Shown one piece after another: positions 17,460-25,746 of a stretch of DNA of 64,000 bases. Under the pieces are notes generated by a model, which did not search any database, was not told the origin of the DNA, and worked only from the letters and a program-made list of their open reading frames with translations. The translations under genes were made by a program, and so were the position numbers. Every line of letters starts with the position of its first letter. The first letter of the stretch is position 1. Origin of the DNA: RYN-133 sp963708645 (GTDB lineage: Bacteria; Actinomycetota; Actinomycetes; Mycobacteriales; Jatrophihabitantaceae); the NCBI GenBank assembly GCA_963708645.1, contig CAVPTA010000004.1, positions 87,998-151,997 of the forward strand, given 5' to 3'.

Positions 17460-18338
17460 ATGTTCACGACCAACATGGTCACCGACGGCGGTACCGAGAC
17501 CGACTTGATCTTCCACCACGGCGTCGACCTGCCCGAGTTCGCCGCGTTCCCATTGCTGGACAGCGTCGACGGACGGGCACTGCTGACCGACTACTACGCC
17601 GACTACGCCGATATCGCCCGTCTGCTGGACGCCGGCCTGATGCTCGAGGCACCGACCTGGCGGGCAAATCCCGACTGGGGACAGAAGCTCGGCTACGACG
17701 CAGCCCGGTTGGCCCGGGTCAACCGGGCTGCGATCACCTTCCTGGGGCGGCTTCGCCAGGAGTTCGCCATCCCGGTGACGCTGATCAGCATGACGATCGG
17801 TCCGCGGGGCGACGGGTACCGGCCCGGACCTCGGGTCGATCCCGACGAAGCCGCCGTGTACCACCGTCCGCAGCTCGAGGCCGCTGTCGGCGCCGACCTC
17901 GCCACGGCGTACACGCTGACCGATCCCGCCGAAGCGATCGGAATCGTGCGCGCTGCGCGCGCGGTCGGAATCCCGATCGGCATCTCGTTCACCGTCGAGA
18001 CCGACGGTCGGCTGCCGGACGGGACGACGATTGCCGATGCCGTCGCGACCGTCGACGCCGCCGCACCGCCCGACCACTTCGGACTCAACTGCGCGCACCC
18101 GACGCACATCGCCGCCGCAGAGCCTGGCGGGTGGCAAAAACGGATCAAGGTGCTGCGTCCCAACGCGTCGATGCGCAGTCACGCCGAGCTGGACAACGCG
18201 GACGACCTCGACGAGGGCGACCCGGCCGAACTCGCCGAGTCATGCAGGGCGATCGTGGGGCGGTTCCGCAATCTGCGCGTGCTCGGCGGATGTTGCGGCA
18301 CCGACGCACGGCACGTCGCCGCGCTGTGGGGCCTCTAA
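17460..18338 (+). CDS. Homocysteine S-methyltransferase family protein
   Basis: A 292-residue Zn-dependent methyltransferase-like TIM barrel. Zinc ligands are the cysteine in GLNCAHP and the pair in GGCCGTDARH near the C-terminus. Members move a methyl group from S-methylmethionine or similar donors to homocysteine. The ATG at 17460 is chosen, with GGGACGGAG seven bases upstream; a TTG one codon earlier is also open. It is divergent from lysC over about 170 bp. The transcript ends at the compound palindrome 18352-18421. Confidence 0.85.
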   Translation: MFTTNMVTDGGTETDLIFHHGVDLPEFAAFPLLDSVDGRALLTDYYADYADIARLLDAGLMLEAPTWRANPDWGQKLGYDAARLARVNRAAITFLGRLRQEFAIPVTLISMTIGPRGDGYRPGPRVDPDEAAVYHRPQLEAAVGADLATAYTLTDPAEAIGIVRAARAVGIPIGISFTVETDGRLPDGTTIADAVATVDAAAPPDHFGLNCAHPTHIAAAEPGGWQKRIKVLRPNASMRSHAELDNADDLDEGDPAELAESCRAIVGRFRNLRVLGGCCGTDARHVAALWGL

Positions 18339-18351
18339 AACCGCAGGCCTC

Positions 18352-18421
18352 CGACAGTGGTCAGTTTCGGCCTCAGTGGTCAGTTGTAACTGACCACTGA
18401 GGGCCTAACTGACCACTGTCG
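18352..18421. repeat. Compound GTGGTCA palindrome, copy 1
   Basis: A 70-bp inverted repeat with 35-bp arms in two nested stems. The outer stem is CGACAGTGGTCAGTT/AACTGACCACTGTCG. The inner stem is CCTCAGTGGTCAGTT/AACTGACCACTGAGG around the dinucleotide GT. It lies between two convergent genes and ends at the gabT stop. It probably works as a bidirectional terminator, but the internal repetition and near-copies at 23256 and 26341 suggest a repeated element. Confidence 0.85.
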
Positions 18422-18422
18422 C

Positions 18423-19754
18423 TCAGGCCTTGGCGGCGAACGCCGACTCGAGGATGTCGAGGCCCTCGTGCAGCAGCTCGTCACCGATCACCAACGGCGG
18501 CAGGAAGCGCAGCACGTTCCCGAACGTCCCGGCCGTCAGCGTGATCAAGCCCTGCTGATGGCAGGCCGCGGCGATTTCGCCGGTGAGCTTCGCATTCGGC
18601 GTCAGCGTGCCCGGCTCGACGAGTTCGAGCGCGAGCATCGCGCCGCGTCCGCGCACGTCGCCGATCACGTCGTACTTTCCGGCCAGCGCCTCGAGGCGCG
18701 GCCGCATCGTCGCCTCGATGCGCTTGGCCGCGCCGGCGAGATCCTCTGCCTGCATCGTCTCGATCGCGCCGAGCGCCGCGGCGCAAGCGACGGGGTTGCC
18801 GCCGTAGGTTCCGCCGAGACCGCCGGTGTGCACGGCGTCCATCACCTCGGCCCGTCCGGTGACACCGGCGAGCGGCATGCCGCCTGCGATGCCCTTGGCC
18901 GTCGTGATCAGGTCGGGGACGACGCCCTCGTACTCACATGCGAACCAGTCGCCCGTGCGGCAGAACCCCGACTGGATCTCGTCGGCGATGAACAGAATGC
19001 CGTTCTCGCGGCACCAGTCGACGACCTTCGCGAGGAACCCTGGTGCGGGGACGATGAAGCCGCCCTCACCCTGGATCGGCTCGATCAGCACGGCCGCGCA
19101 GTTCGACTCGCCGACCTGGGTGTGGACGAGTGACACGAACTGCTCGAAGGCCTCGTCGGCGCAGTTGTCGGGACCGGTCGGCCAGCGGAACGGGTACGCC
19201 ATCGGCACGCGGTAGATCTCGCCGGCGAACGGACCGAAGCGGTGCTTGTACGGCATGTTCTTCGCCGTCAACGCCATCGTCAGGTTCGTGCGTCCGTGGT
19301 AGGCGTGATCGAAGACCACGACCGCCTGGCGCCCGGTGTGGTGCCGCGCGATCTTGACCGCGTTCTCGACCGCCTCGGCGCCGGAGTTGAACAGCGCGGT
19401 GCGCTTCTCGAACGTTCCCGGGGTCAGCTCATTGAGCTTCTCGGCCACGGCAACGTAGCCCTCGTAGGGCGTGACCATGAAGCACGTGTGCGTGAACGCC
19501 GCGATCTGCTGCTGGACGGCATCGACCACACGCGGCGCCGCGTTGCCCACCGACGTGACCGCGATCCCCGAGCCGAAGTCGATCAGCTGATTGCCGTCGG
19601 CGTCGACGACGATGCCGCCACCGGCCTCGGTGACGTAGATCGGCAAAGTCGTGCCGACGCCGCTGGCCACCGCGGCGGTCTTGCGCGCGTGCAGCTCCTT
19701 CGATCGCGGGCCGGGGATCTCGGTCTTCAGTACTCGCTGCTGCGCGACGGTCAT
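18423..19754 (-). CDS. gabT: 4-aminobutyrate aminotransferase
   Basis: A 443-residue class III PLP aminotransferase that transfers the amino group of GABA to 2-oxoglutarate, giving succinate semialdehyde. The PLP lysine is Lys287 in TTAKGIAGG. Asp258 in IADEIQSG contacts the cofactor, and NSGAEAVENA (123-132) binds the phosphate. It lies nine bases downstream of the aldehyde dehydrogenase gene on the same strand, forming a two-gene putrescine/GABA degradation operon inserted between lysC and leuA relative to mycobacteria. Confidence 0.93.
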   Translation of the reverse strand: MTVAQQRVLKTEIPGPRSKELHARKTAAVASGVGTTLPIYVTEAGGGIVVDADGNQLIDFGSGIAVTSVGNAAPRVVDAVQQQIAAFTHTCFMVTPYEGYVAVAEKLNELTPGTFEKRTALFNSGAEAVENAVKIARHHTGRQAVVVFDHAYHGRTNLTMALTAKNMPYKHRFGPFAGEIYRVPMAYPFRWPTGPDNCADEAFEQFVSLVHTQVGESNCAAVLIEPIQGEGGFIVPAPGFLAKVVDWCRENGILFIADEIQSGFCRTGDWFACEYEGVVPDLITTAKGIAGGMPLAGVTGRAEVMDAVHTGGLGGTYGGNPVACAAALGAIETMQAEDLAGAAKRIEATMRPRLEALAGKYDVIGDVRGRGAMLALELVEPGTLTPNAKLTGEIAAACHQQGLITLTAGTFGNVLRFLPPLVIGDELLHEGLDILESAFAAKA

Positions 19755-19763
19755 GTGCTGCCC

Positions 19764-21200
19764 TCAGTAATCGATGTTGTGCATGACGTGCTTGATACGG
19801 GTGTAGTCCTCGAGGCCGTAAACCGAAAGGTCCTTACCGTAGCCGGAGTGCTTGAACCCGCCGTGCGGCATCTCGGCCACGATCGGGATGTGCGTGTTCA
19901 CCCACACGCAGCCGAAGTCGAGCCGGCGCGAGACACGCATCGCCCGGCCGTGGTCTTTCGTCCACACCGAGGACGCCAGGCCGTACTCGATGTCGTTGGC
20001 CCAGCGCACCGCTTCGTCCTCGTCGGTGAACTGCTGGACGGTGATCACCGGCCCGAAGATCTCGTTCTGGATCGCGTCGTCGTCCTGCTGCAGGTTGTCG
20101 ACGACCGTCGGCTGCCAGAAGTAGCCCTTGTCGCCCTGGCGCGCACCGCCGGCGAGCACGGACGCGTGGTCGGGCAGCCGGTCGAAGAATCCCCCGACGC
20201 GGTCGAGCTGATTGGCGTTGTTGAGCGGGCCGTAGAGCACGTCGGCGTCGTCGGGCAGGCCCGTCTTGGTGCCCTTGGCCTGCTCGGCGAGCGCGGCGGC
20301 GAAGTCGTCGTGCACGCGCGGGCCGACGAGCACGCGCGTGGCCGCGGTGCAGTCCTGGCCGGCGTTGAAGTAGCCGGCGACGGCGATGTTCTCGGCGGCA
20401 TTCTCGATGTCGGCGTCGTCGAAGACGATCACCGGGGCCTTGCCACCGAGTTCGAGATGGGTGCGCTTGAGGTCGTGCGAGGCAGCCTCGGCGACCTGCA
20501 TGCCGGCGCGGGTCGAGCCGGTGATCGACACCATCCGCGGTGTCTTGTGCGAGACGAGCGCACGCCCGGTGTCGCGGTCGCCGCACACGACGTTGAACAC
20601 GCCGGGCGGGAAGAACTCCGAAGCGATCTCGGCCATCAACGCGGTCGAGACCGGGGTGGTGTCGCTCGGTTTGATCACGAGGCAGTTGCCGGCGGCGAGG
20701 GCGGGCGCGATCTTCCAGACCGCCATCATCATCGGGTAGTTCCAGGGCGTGACCTGGCCGACGACGCCGACCGGCTCACGCCGGATGTAGGACGTGTGCC
20801 CGGCCATGTACTCGCCCGCGCTACGTCCCTCGAGCATGCGAGCAGCACCGGCGAAGAAGCGGATCTGGTCGATCGAGGGCGGCATCTCTTCGGAGCGGGT
20901 CAGCTCGATCGGCTTACCGGTGTTCTGACACTCGGCGGCGATGATGTCCTCGGCGCGGTCTTCGAGTGCGTCGGCGAACTTCAGCAGCGCCCGCTGCCGC
21001 TCGGACGGCGTCGTGTCGCGCCAGGTCTCGAAGGCGCTCGCGGCGGCGGAGTATGCGGCGTCGACGTCCTCGGCCGACGACAACGGCGACGATCCGAACA
21101 CCTCCCCCGAGGTCGGGTCGATCAGATCGAGGCGCCGCCCGTCCTTGGCGTCGACCGACTCGCCGTTGATGAAGTTCTTGACGTCCCGCTTGTCACTCAT
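19764..21200 (-). CDS. patD: Aldehyde dehydrogenase, gamma-aminobutyraldehyde type
   Basis: A 478-residue NAD-dependent aldehyde dehydrogenase. The catalytic cysteine is Cys284 (GQDCTAATR), the general base is Glu250 (LELGGKAP), and a GSTRAG turn forms part of the cofactor site. The closest family by pattern is the aminobutyraldehyde dehydrogenase PatD, and the following gabT supports this: PatD makes GABA, GabT consumes it. The ATG at 21200 is chosen; the frame stays open upstream but has no family similarity. Glycine-betaine aldehyde or other amino-aldehydes are alternative substrates. Confidence 0.85.
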   Translation of the reverse strand: MSDKRDVKNFINGESVDAKDGRRLDLIDPTSGEVFGSSPLSSAEDVDAAYSAAASAFETWRDTTPSERQRALLKFADALEDRAEDIIAAECQNTGKPIELTRSEEMPPSIDQIRFFAGAARMLEGRSAGEYMAGHTSYIRREPVGVVGQVTPWNYPMMMAVWKIAPALAAGNCLVIKPSDTTPVSTALMAEIASEFFPPGVFNVVCGDRDTGRALVSHKTPRMVSITGSTRAGMQVAEAASHDLKRTHLELGGKAPVIVFDDADIENAAENIAVAGYFNAGQDCTAATRVLVGPRVHDDFAAALAEQAKGTKTGLPDDADVLYGPLNNANQLDRVGGFFDRLPDHASVLAGGARQGDKGYFWQPTVVDNLQQDDDAIQNEIFGPVITVQQFTDEDEAVRWANDIEYGLASSVWTKDHGRAMRVSRRLDFGCVWVNTHIPIVAEMPHGGFKHSGYGKDLSVYGLEDYTRIKHVMHNIDY

Positions 21201-21366
21201 GGCAGACACGTTACCCACGGCGCGAAGCCGCATCAACAACGGATTTCGCGCCCAATTCACCTGCCAGCGACGGTATTCGTGGCAGCTCGTCCCCCGGTGC
21301 AGTCGATATTTTGGCCGAATCGTGACTGCACCGAGGAGGAAGCGGTCCTGATAGCCTGGGGCAATC

Positions 21367-21414
21367 ATGCTGCGCGGACTGCTTCTTCAGCGCCGCGGCG
21401 AGGCCCGGAACTAA
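21367..21414 (+). CDS. leuA leader peptide, 15 residues
   Basis: A short frame, MLRGLLLQRRGEARN, with four leucine codons in its first seven positions, ending TAA at 21412-21414 and 80 bases before the leuA ATG. Leucine-rich leader peptides ahead of leuA control transcription by ribosome-mediated attenuation in actinobacteria. Stalling at the Leu codons when leucyl-tRNA is short would alter folding of the downstream hairpins at 21418-21458. The frame, codon bias and position agree; expression is inferred. Confidence 0.8.
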   Translation: MLRGLLLQRRGEARN

Positions 21415-21417
21415 CTC

Positions 21418-21458
21418 CGGTCGGCCCCTCGTCGCGGGCCGTTGCACTGCGCCGACCG
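21418..21458 (+). promoter_or_regulatory. leuA attenuator hairpins
   Basis: A terminator-like hairpin, CGGCCC (21422-21427)/GGGCCG (21436-21441), overlaps an alternative stem, CGGTCGG (21418-21424)/CCGACCG (21452-21458). The two share three bases, so they compete. This suits attenuation driven by the leader peptide just upstream. Confidence 0.6.
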
Positions 21459-21493
21459 ATCGTCCTCAAGAGATCCGTTGGAGCGCACCAGTC

Positions 21494-23236
21494 ATGAGTT
21501 CGACCCCGTACCCGCAGCAACCGTCCGGCATGCCCTGCCACCGCTACAAGCCGTTCCCCAAGGTCGACCTGCCCGATCGCACGTGGCCGACCAAATCGGT
21601 CACCGCTGCGCCGCGCTGGCTCTCGACCGACCTGCGTGACGGCAACCAGGCGCTGATCGACCCGATGAACGCCGCTCGCAAGAACGCGATGTTCGACCTG
21701 CTCGTCCGCATGGGTTACAAGGAGATCGAGGTCGGCTTCCCGGCCGCGTCGCAGACCGACTTCGACTTCGTCCGCTCGCTCATCGAGGGCGACCGCATCC
21801 CCTCCGACGTGCGCATCTCGGTGCTGACGCAGGCACGCGAGGAACTCATCGAGCGCACCGTCCAGTCGCTCGAGGGCGCGAAGGACGCGACCGTCCACAT
21901 GTACAACGCGGCCGCACCGACGTTCCGTCGCGTCGTGTTCGGCTTCCCGGGTGACGGACGGGCCGAGTGCCGCGCGATCGCAGTCGACGGCACTCGCGCG
22001 GTCATGAAGTTCGCCGAGATCTACCTGCCGAACACGACGTTCGGCTTCGAGTACTCGCCCGAGATCTTCATGGACACCGAGCTCGACTTCTCCCTCGAGA
22101 TCTGCGAGGCGGTCATGGACGCCTGGCAGCCGTCCGCAGACCGCGAGATCGTGATCAACCTGCCGTGCACCGTCGAGCGGTCGACGCCGAACGTCTACGC
22201 CGACCAGATCGAGTGGATGTCGCGACACTTCTCGCGGCGCGAGCACGTGTGCCTGTCCGTCCACACGCACAACGACCGCGGGACGGCGACCGCCGACGCG
22301 GAGCTCGCCGTGCTGGCCGGCGCGCAACGCATCGAGGGGTGCCTGTTCGGCAACGGCGAACGCAGCGGCAACGTCGACCTGGTGACGCTCGGGCTGAACC
22401 TGTACAGCCAGGGCATCGACCCGATGATCGACTTCAGCGACATCGACGAGATCCGACGCACCGCCGAGTACTGCAACCGCATCGACGTGCACGAGCGGCA
22501 CCCGTACGCCGGCGACCTGGTTTACACGTCCTTCTCCGGCTCGCACCAGGACGCGATCAAGAAGGGCTTCGAGGCGCTCGAGCGTTCGGCGGGCGAGGCC
22601 GGCAAGTCGGTCACCGACATGCCGTGGGACATCCCGTACCTGCCGATCGACCCCAAGGACGTCGGCCGCTCGTACGAAGCCGTCATTCGGGTGAACTCGC
22701 AGTCCGGCAAGGGTGGGGTCGCCTACATCATGAAGGCCGACCACAAGCTCGACCTGCCACGGCGGCTGCAGATCGAGTTCAGCCACGTCATCCAGCGCCA
22801 CACCGACGGCGAGGGCGGCGAGGTCGACGCGGCACTCATGTGGGAGATCTTCGCGACCGAGTACCTCGCACCCGGCGCGCTGTCGCTGGTGAAGGTCTCG
22901 TCATCGTCGGACGAGGGCACCGAGCGGGTCACCGCGGTCATCACGGTGAACGGCGAGGCGCACGAGGTCAGCGGGGTCGGCAACGGCCCGGTGTCGGCGT
23001 TCTGCGACGCGCTGTCCCAAGTCGACCTCGGCTGGGGCGGCCTCGGCGTGCGCGTGCTCGACTACAACGAGCACGCGCTCACGTCCGGACGCGACGCCGA
23101 GGCTGCGGCCTATCTCGAGATCGAGATCGGCGACGACGTGCTGTGGGGTGTCGGGATCAGCGAGTCGACCACGCAAGCGTCCCTGCGTGCCGTGATCAGC
23201 GCCTGCAACCGGATCATCCGCCAGCGCGCGTCCTGA
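21494..23236 (+). CDS. leuA: 2-isopropylmalate synthase
   Basis: A 580-residue enzyme that condenses acetyl-CoA with 2-oxoisovalerate, the first committed step to leucine. The N-terminal extension KPFPKVDLPDRTWP is typical of the long (LeuA2) actinobacterial form. The catalytic barrel carries STDLRDGNQALIDPM and the metal-binding SVHTHNDRG. The GNGERSGNVDL loop precedes the linker, and a C-terminal LeuA regulatory domain (from about 440) binds leucine for feedback inhibition. It is expressed from its own leader and attenuator and ends at the palindrome 23256-23325. Confidence 0.96.
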   Translation: MSSTPYPQQPSGMPCHRYKPFPKVDLPDRTWPTKSVTAAPRWLSTDLRDGNQALIDPMNAARKNAMFDLLVRMGYKEIEVGFPAASQTDFDFVRSLIEGDRIPSDVRISVLTQAREELIERTVQSLEGAKDATVHMYNAAAPTFRRVVFGFPGDGRAECRAIAVDGTRAVMKFAEIYLPNTTFGFEYSPEIFMDTELDFSLEICEAVMDAWQPSADREIVINLPCTVERSTPNVYADQIEWMSRHFSRREHVCLSVHTHNDRGTATADAELAVLAGAQRIEGCLFGNGERSGNVDLVTLGLNLYSQGIDPMIDFSDIDEIRRTAEYCNRIDVHERHPYAGDLVYTSFSGSHQDAIKKGFEALERSAGEAGKSVTDMPWDIPYLPIDPKDVGRSYEAVIRVNSQSGKGGVAYIMKADHKLDLPRRLQIEFSHVIQRHTDGEGGEVDAALMWEIFATEYLAPGALSLVKVSSSSDEGTERVTAVITVNGEAHEVSGVGNGPVSAFCDALSQVDLGWGGLGVRVLDYNEHALTSGRDAEAAAYLEIEIGDDVLWGVGISESTTQASLRAVISACNRIIRQRAS

Positions 23237-23255
23237 CCCGATCCGCTGCGCTCAC

Positions 23256-23325
23256 CGACAGTGGTTAGTTTCGGCCTCAGTGGTCAGTTGTAACTGACCA
23301 CTGAGGGCCGGACTAACCACTGTCA
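23256..23325. repeat. Compound GTGGTCA palindrome, copy 2
   Basis: The second copy of the element at 18352-18421, with an almost identical inner stem (CCTCAGTGGTCAGTT/AACTGACCACTGAGG). In the outer stem, GTGGTCAGT has become GTGGTTAGT on one arm and ACTGACCAC has become ACTAACCAC on the other. The change is compensatory and keeps the pairing. It again lies between convergent genes (leuA and the META-like membrane gene). Confidence 0.85.
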
Positions 23326-23339
23326 GCGGGACGGATGGG

Positions 23340-23957
23340 CTAACCGCGGATTTCGCGGACGATCCCGGTGCGGACGAAGGTCAGCACGCCGTCGGCGGTG
23401 TGCACCGTCAGCCGGTCGCCCCTGACCGTTACCGCGATCGGTCCGGTCTGGGGCGGCTTGCTCTGGCCCGGCAGCGGCGAGGCGAAGCAACTGTCGATCC
23501 CGAACAGCGTCCGCTTGACGGTCGCCGAGACGGGTCCGGCGAATCCGTTGCCGCTGACCGACACCTGTCCCGGCTCATAGCCTGATGCCACGAGGCGGTA
23601 TCCGGCCTGCAGCGAGTTCACGGTGTCGTCGCCGATCATCGTGCCCTTGGGTCCGAAGGACACCTCGGCCTTCGTCGAGGACGGCAGAGTCAGCCGGCCC
23701 TGCCGATCTTCGATCTGCGTGAGCCGCCAGGCGTATCCGACAAACGACCGAGTTTTCGGTGCCGCCGGTGGGGTCTTCGCGTCGTTGCGCGTGACGAGGA
23801 CCAGCGAGATCGCGACCAGCGCGATGACCAGCGCGGCCGCGAGCAGCGGCGCGACCCAGCGTCGTTTGCGCCGAGCAACTAGTGCGGTGTGCCGGATCGT
23901 CGCTTCGTCGGCGCGCGATTGCAGCGACTCGCGAATCGCGGTTTCGAGCTCAGTCAT
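23340..23957 (-). CDS. META/HslJ-like membrane protein linked to an ECF sigma factor
   Basis: A 205-residue protein with a short cytoplasmic N-terminus, one membrane helix (about 35-56) and an extracytoplasmic domain. The pattern YAWRLTQIEDRQGRLTLP, GTMIGDDTVNSLQAGYRLVA and TLFGIDSCF resembles META/HslJ-like domains. It overlaps the end of the upstream sigma-factor gene by 8 bp. Proteins in this position often act as anti-sigma factors or as sensors, but no zinc-binding ZAS motif is visible, so that role is inference. A paralogue lies at 25747-26304. Confidence 0.7.
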   Translation of the reverse strand: MTELETAIRESLQSRADEATIRHTALVARRKRRWVAPLLAAALVIALVAISLVLVTRNDAKTPPAAPKTRSFVGYAWRLTQIEDRQGRLTLPSSTKAEVSFGPKGTMIGDDTVNSLQAGYRLVASGYEPGQVSVSGNGFAGPVSATVKRTLFGIDSCFASPLPGQSKPPQTGPIAVTVRGDRLTVHTADGVLTFVRTGIVREIRG

Positions 23958-24426
23958 CGCGGTCTCCCAAAGTTGTGGCGAGCGTGTCGAGTGCGCGCGT
24001 CAGTGCCGACGAGACGGCCGACGGTGTCGTATCGAGCACCTGTGCGATCTCGGTGACCGGCAGATCCTCGTAATAACGCAGCACCACGGCCTCGCGTTGG
24101 CGTTGCGGCAGCGCGTCGATCGCGGCGAGGACGGTCTGCCGCTCCGCAGTGCGCACAGCGCCGGTGTCGGCAGGTTCGGCGAGTTCGATGCGGGTCGCCC
24201 GTCCGGCGAAGGCGCGAGCGACCCGGCGGCGCCGCAGCGCGGAGCGTGATCGATTCACCACGGCGGTGCGCAGATACCGCGCCGGATCCTCGACTCGGTT
24301 CGGATCGATGGATGCGAAAACGTCCTGCACCAGATCCTCGGCGCTCTCGGCGTCGTCGACGAGGTTCACCGCGAGCCGCACGAGCGCGACGTAGTGCTCG
24401 GCGAAGAGCTCCTCGAGAGCGGTCAC
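23950..24426 (-). CDS. ECF-type RNA polymerase sigma factor
   Basis: 158 residues with sigma region 2 (LVQDVFASIDPNRVEDPARY, binding the -10 element and core polymerase) and region 4 (LPQRQREAVVLRYYEDLPVT, then EIAQVLDTTPSAVSSALTRA as the -35-binding helix-turn-helix). It is similar to Streptomyces SigE-like ECF factors of membrane-stress type. It overlaps the downstream membrane protein gene, and the two are probably co-expressed. No clear autoregulatory promoter could be identified. Confidence 0.9.
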   Translation of the reverse strand: MTALEELFAEHYVALVRLAVNLVDDAESAEDLVQDVFASIDPNRVEDPARYLRTAVVNRSRSALRRRRVARAFAGRATRIELAEPADTGAVRTAERQTVLAAIDALPQRQREAVVLRYYEDLPVTEIAQVLDTTPSAVSSALTRALDTLATTLGDRDD

Positions 24427-24535
24427 GTCCTATTAGACGTGTCGGTGCGCGAAATCTCGCGCTTTGCCGATCACGGCTTCCTCCGCTGTGCCCGGGTAGC
24501 GCGAGACCAGGCGGGCCGAACGGAGGAAGACCCGA

Positions 24536-25018
24536 TCACGAGAAGCGCGGGCCGCGACCGATGCGCAGCGGGCCACGGGCGGTGCGGGGGTCGACCGTCT
24601 CGCCGCGCTGCATCACCCGGACCACGCCTGCGTCGTCCAGCTCGGCGGCGACCTCGCGTGCTGCTTCCATCAGCGATCGCCAGGAGTCGCCGCCAACCGC
24701 GCGGGCCACGTCGCTCGGGCAGATCGTCTTTTCGGGATCCCGGTGGCGGAGCAGAGCGCGGATCGTTGCGGTCATCCGCTCGTGCAGGCTGTGCTTCGTC
24801 GGCTCCTGCCACCACGGCCGGCCGCGTTCGCCGAGCGCGATCTTCGCGTCCTGCACGCGCGGACGGGCCGACTCAGGTTCCGACTTCACGGCTCGCCGCG
24901 CCGCCATGAGCTCGGCGACCAGTTCGGCGCGGAACTTCTCGGGGACGGACGGGTCGGTCGCCCGCCAGCGTCGCCCGTCCACCACGATGTAGCGGCCGTC
25001 GTCGCTGTGCTGCACCAC
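24536..25018 (-). CDS. DUF3253 family protein
   Basis: A 160-residue soluble protein. The N-terminal half (YIVVDGRRWRATDPSVPEKF...LVAELMAARRAV) is a conserved uncharacterised module. The C-terminal half (TATIRALLRHRDPEKTICPS, then DVARAVGGDSWRSLMEAARE) is the DUF3253 winged-helix-like domain. Function is unknown. It is divergent from the damaged glycosylase gene at 25051. Upstream of the sigma gene, a CTTCCTCCG/CGGAGGAAG inverted repeat (about 24479-24531) lies at its 3' end and may terminate it. Confidence 0.7.
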   Translation of the reverse strand: MVQHSDDGRYIVVDGRRWRATDPSVPEKFRAELVAELMAARRAVKSEPESARPRVQDAKIALGERGRPWWQEPTKHSLHERMTATIRALLRHRDPEKTICPSDVARAVGGDSWRSLMEAAREVAAELDDAGVVRVMQRGETVDPRTARGPLRIGRGPRFS

Positions 25019-25050
25019 GTGTCAGTTCTGCCCAATATCGTCGGCGGACG

Positions 25051-25682
25051 ATGCCCGAGGGAGACAGCGTGTTCCGCCTCGCCGCGCGGCTGCGCCCGGC
25101 GCTGAACGGAATGTGCTCTCGCACGACACGCACGGCAAGCACCTGCTCACCCGGCTGTCCGGCGGCCTGACGCTGCACACCCACCTGCGCATGACCGGTT
25201 CGTGGACAGTCACCCATCCCGGACGGCGCCTGCCCCGGCGACTGCTGCCCGACGTGCGGGTGCTGTTCGAGACGGACGAGCAGCGTTCGGTCTACGGCCT
25301 GCTGCTGCCGGTGGTCGACCTCGTCGAGACGCGCGACGAGCACGCCGTCGTCGGACACCTCGGTCCCGATCCGCTGCGCGCCGATTGGGACGCGGGCGTC
25401 GCCGCCGTGCGGTTGTCTGCGGACCCGACCCGCGCGGTCAACGCCGCGTTGCTCGACCAGACCTGCCTTGCCGGTCTCGGCAACCTCTGGGTCAACGAGC
25501 TCTGCTTCTTGCGCGGGGTCGACCCGTGGGCACCGGTCGGTGCGGTCGACATACCGAAGCTGGTCGCTCTCGCCGCGCGTGCGCTCACCGCATCGGCACC
25601 CCGTCGCGGCGCCTACCAGGTCACGACGGGAAATCCGCGCGACCCGCACTGGGTCGTCTGCCAGCCGCCGTGCGGGCCGTGA
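25051..25682 (+). pseudogene. Fpg/Nei-type DNA glycosylase, internally deleted
   Basis: It starts MPEGDSVFRLAARLRPALNG with the catalytic Pro2-Glu3. At 25111 the frame shifts and resumes at VLSHDTHGKHLLTRLSGG. In family members about 20 residues (the strand carrying the DFRVPR-like motif) separate these segments, so roughly 60 bp are missing. The helix-two-turn-helix region (DQTCLAGLGNLWVNELC) is present. The protein then stops at VVCQPPCGP, where relatives continue into a C4 zinc finger, so the DNA-binding finger is also lost. This was probably a Nei2-type base-excision enzyme and is now unlikely to be active. Confidence 0.8.
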
Positions 25683-25730
25683 TCATCGCCGAGTTATGGC
25701 GATATCCGACCCAAACTCGGCCTTGATCAC
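25679..25730. terminator. Palindrome between convergent genes
   Basis: Arms GTGATCA + GCCGAGTT pair with AACTCGGC + TGATCAC, separated by a symmetric two-base mismatch. It overlaps the stop of the glycosylase remnant and precedes the 3' end of the convergent membrane gene, so it is a likely bidirectional terminator. Confidence 0.65.
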
Positions 25731-25746
25731 GTCGTCTGTAGCGGGA

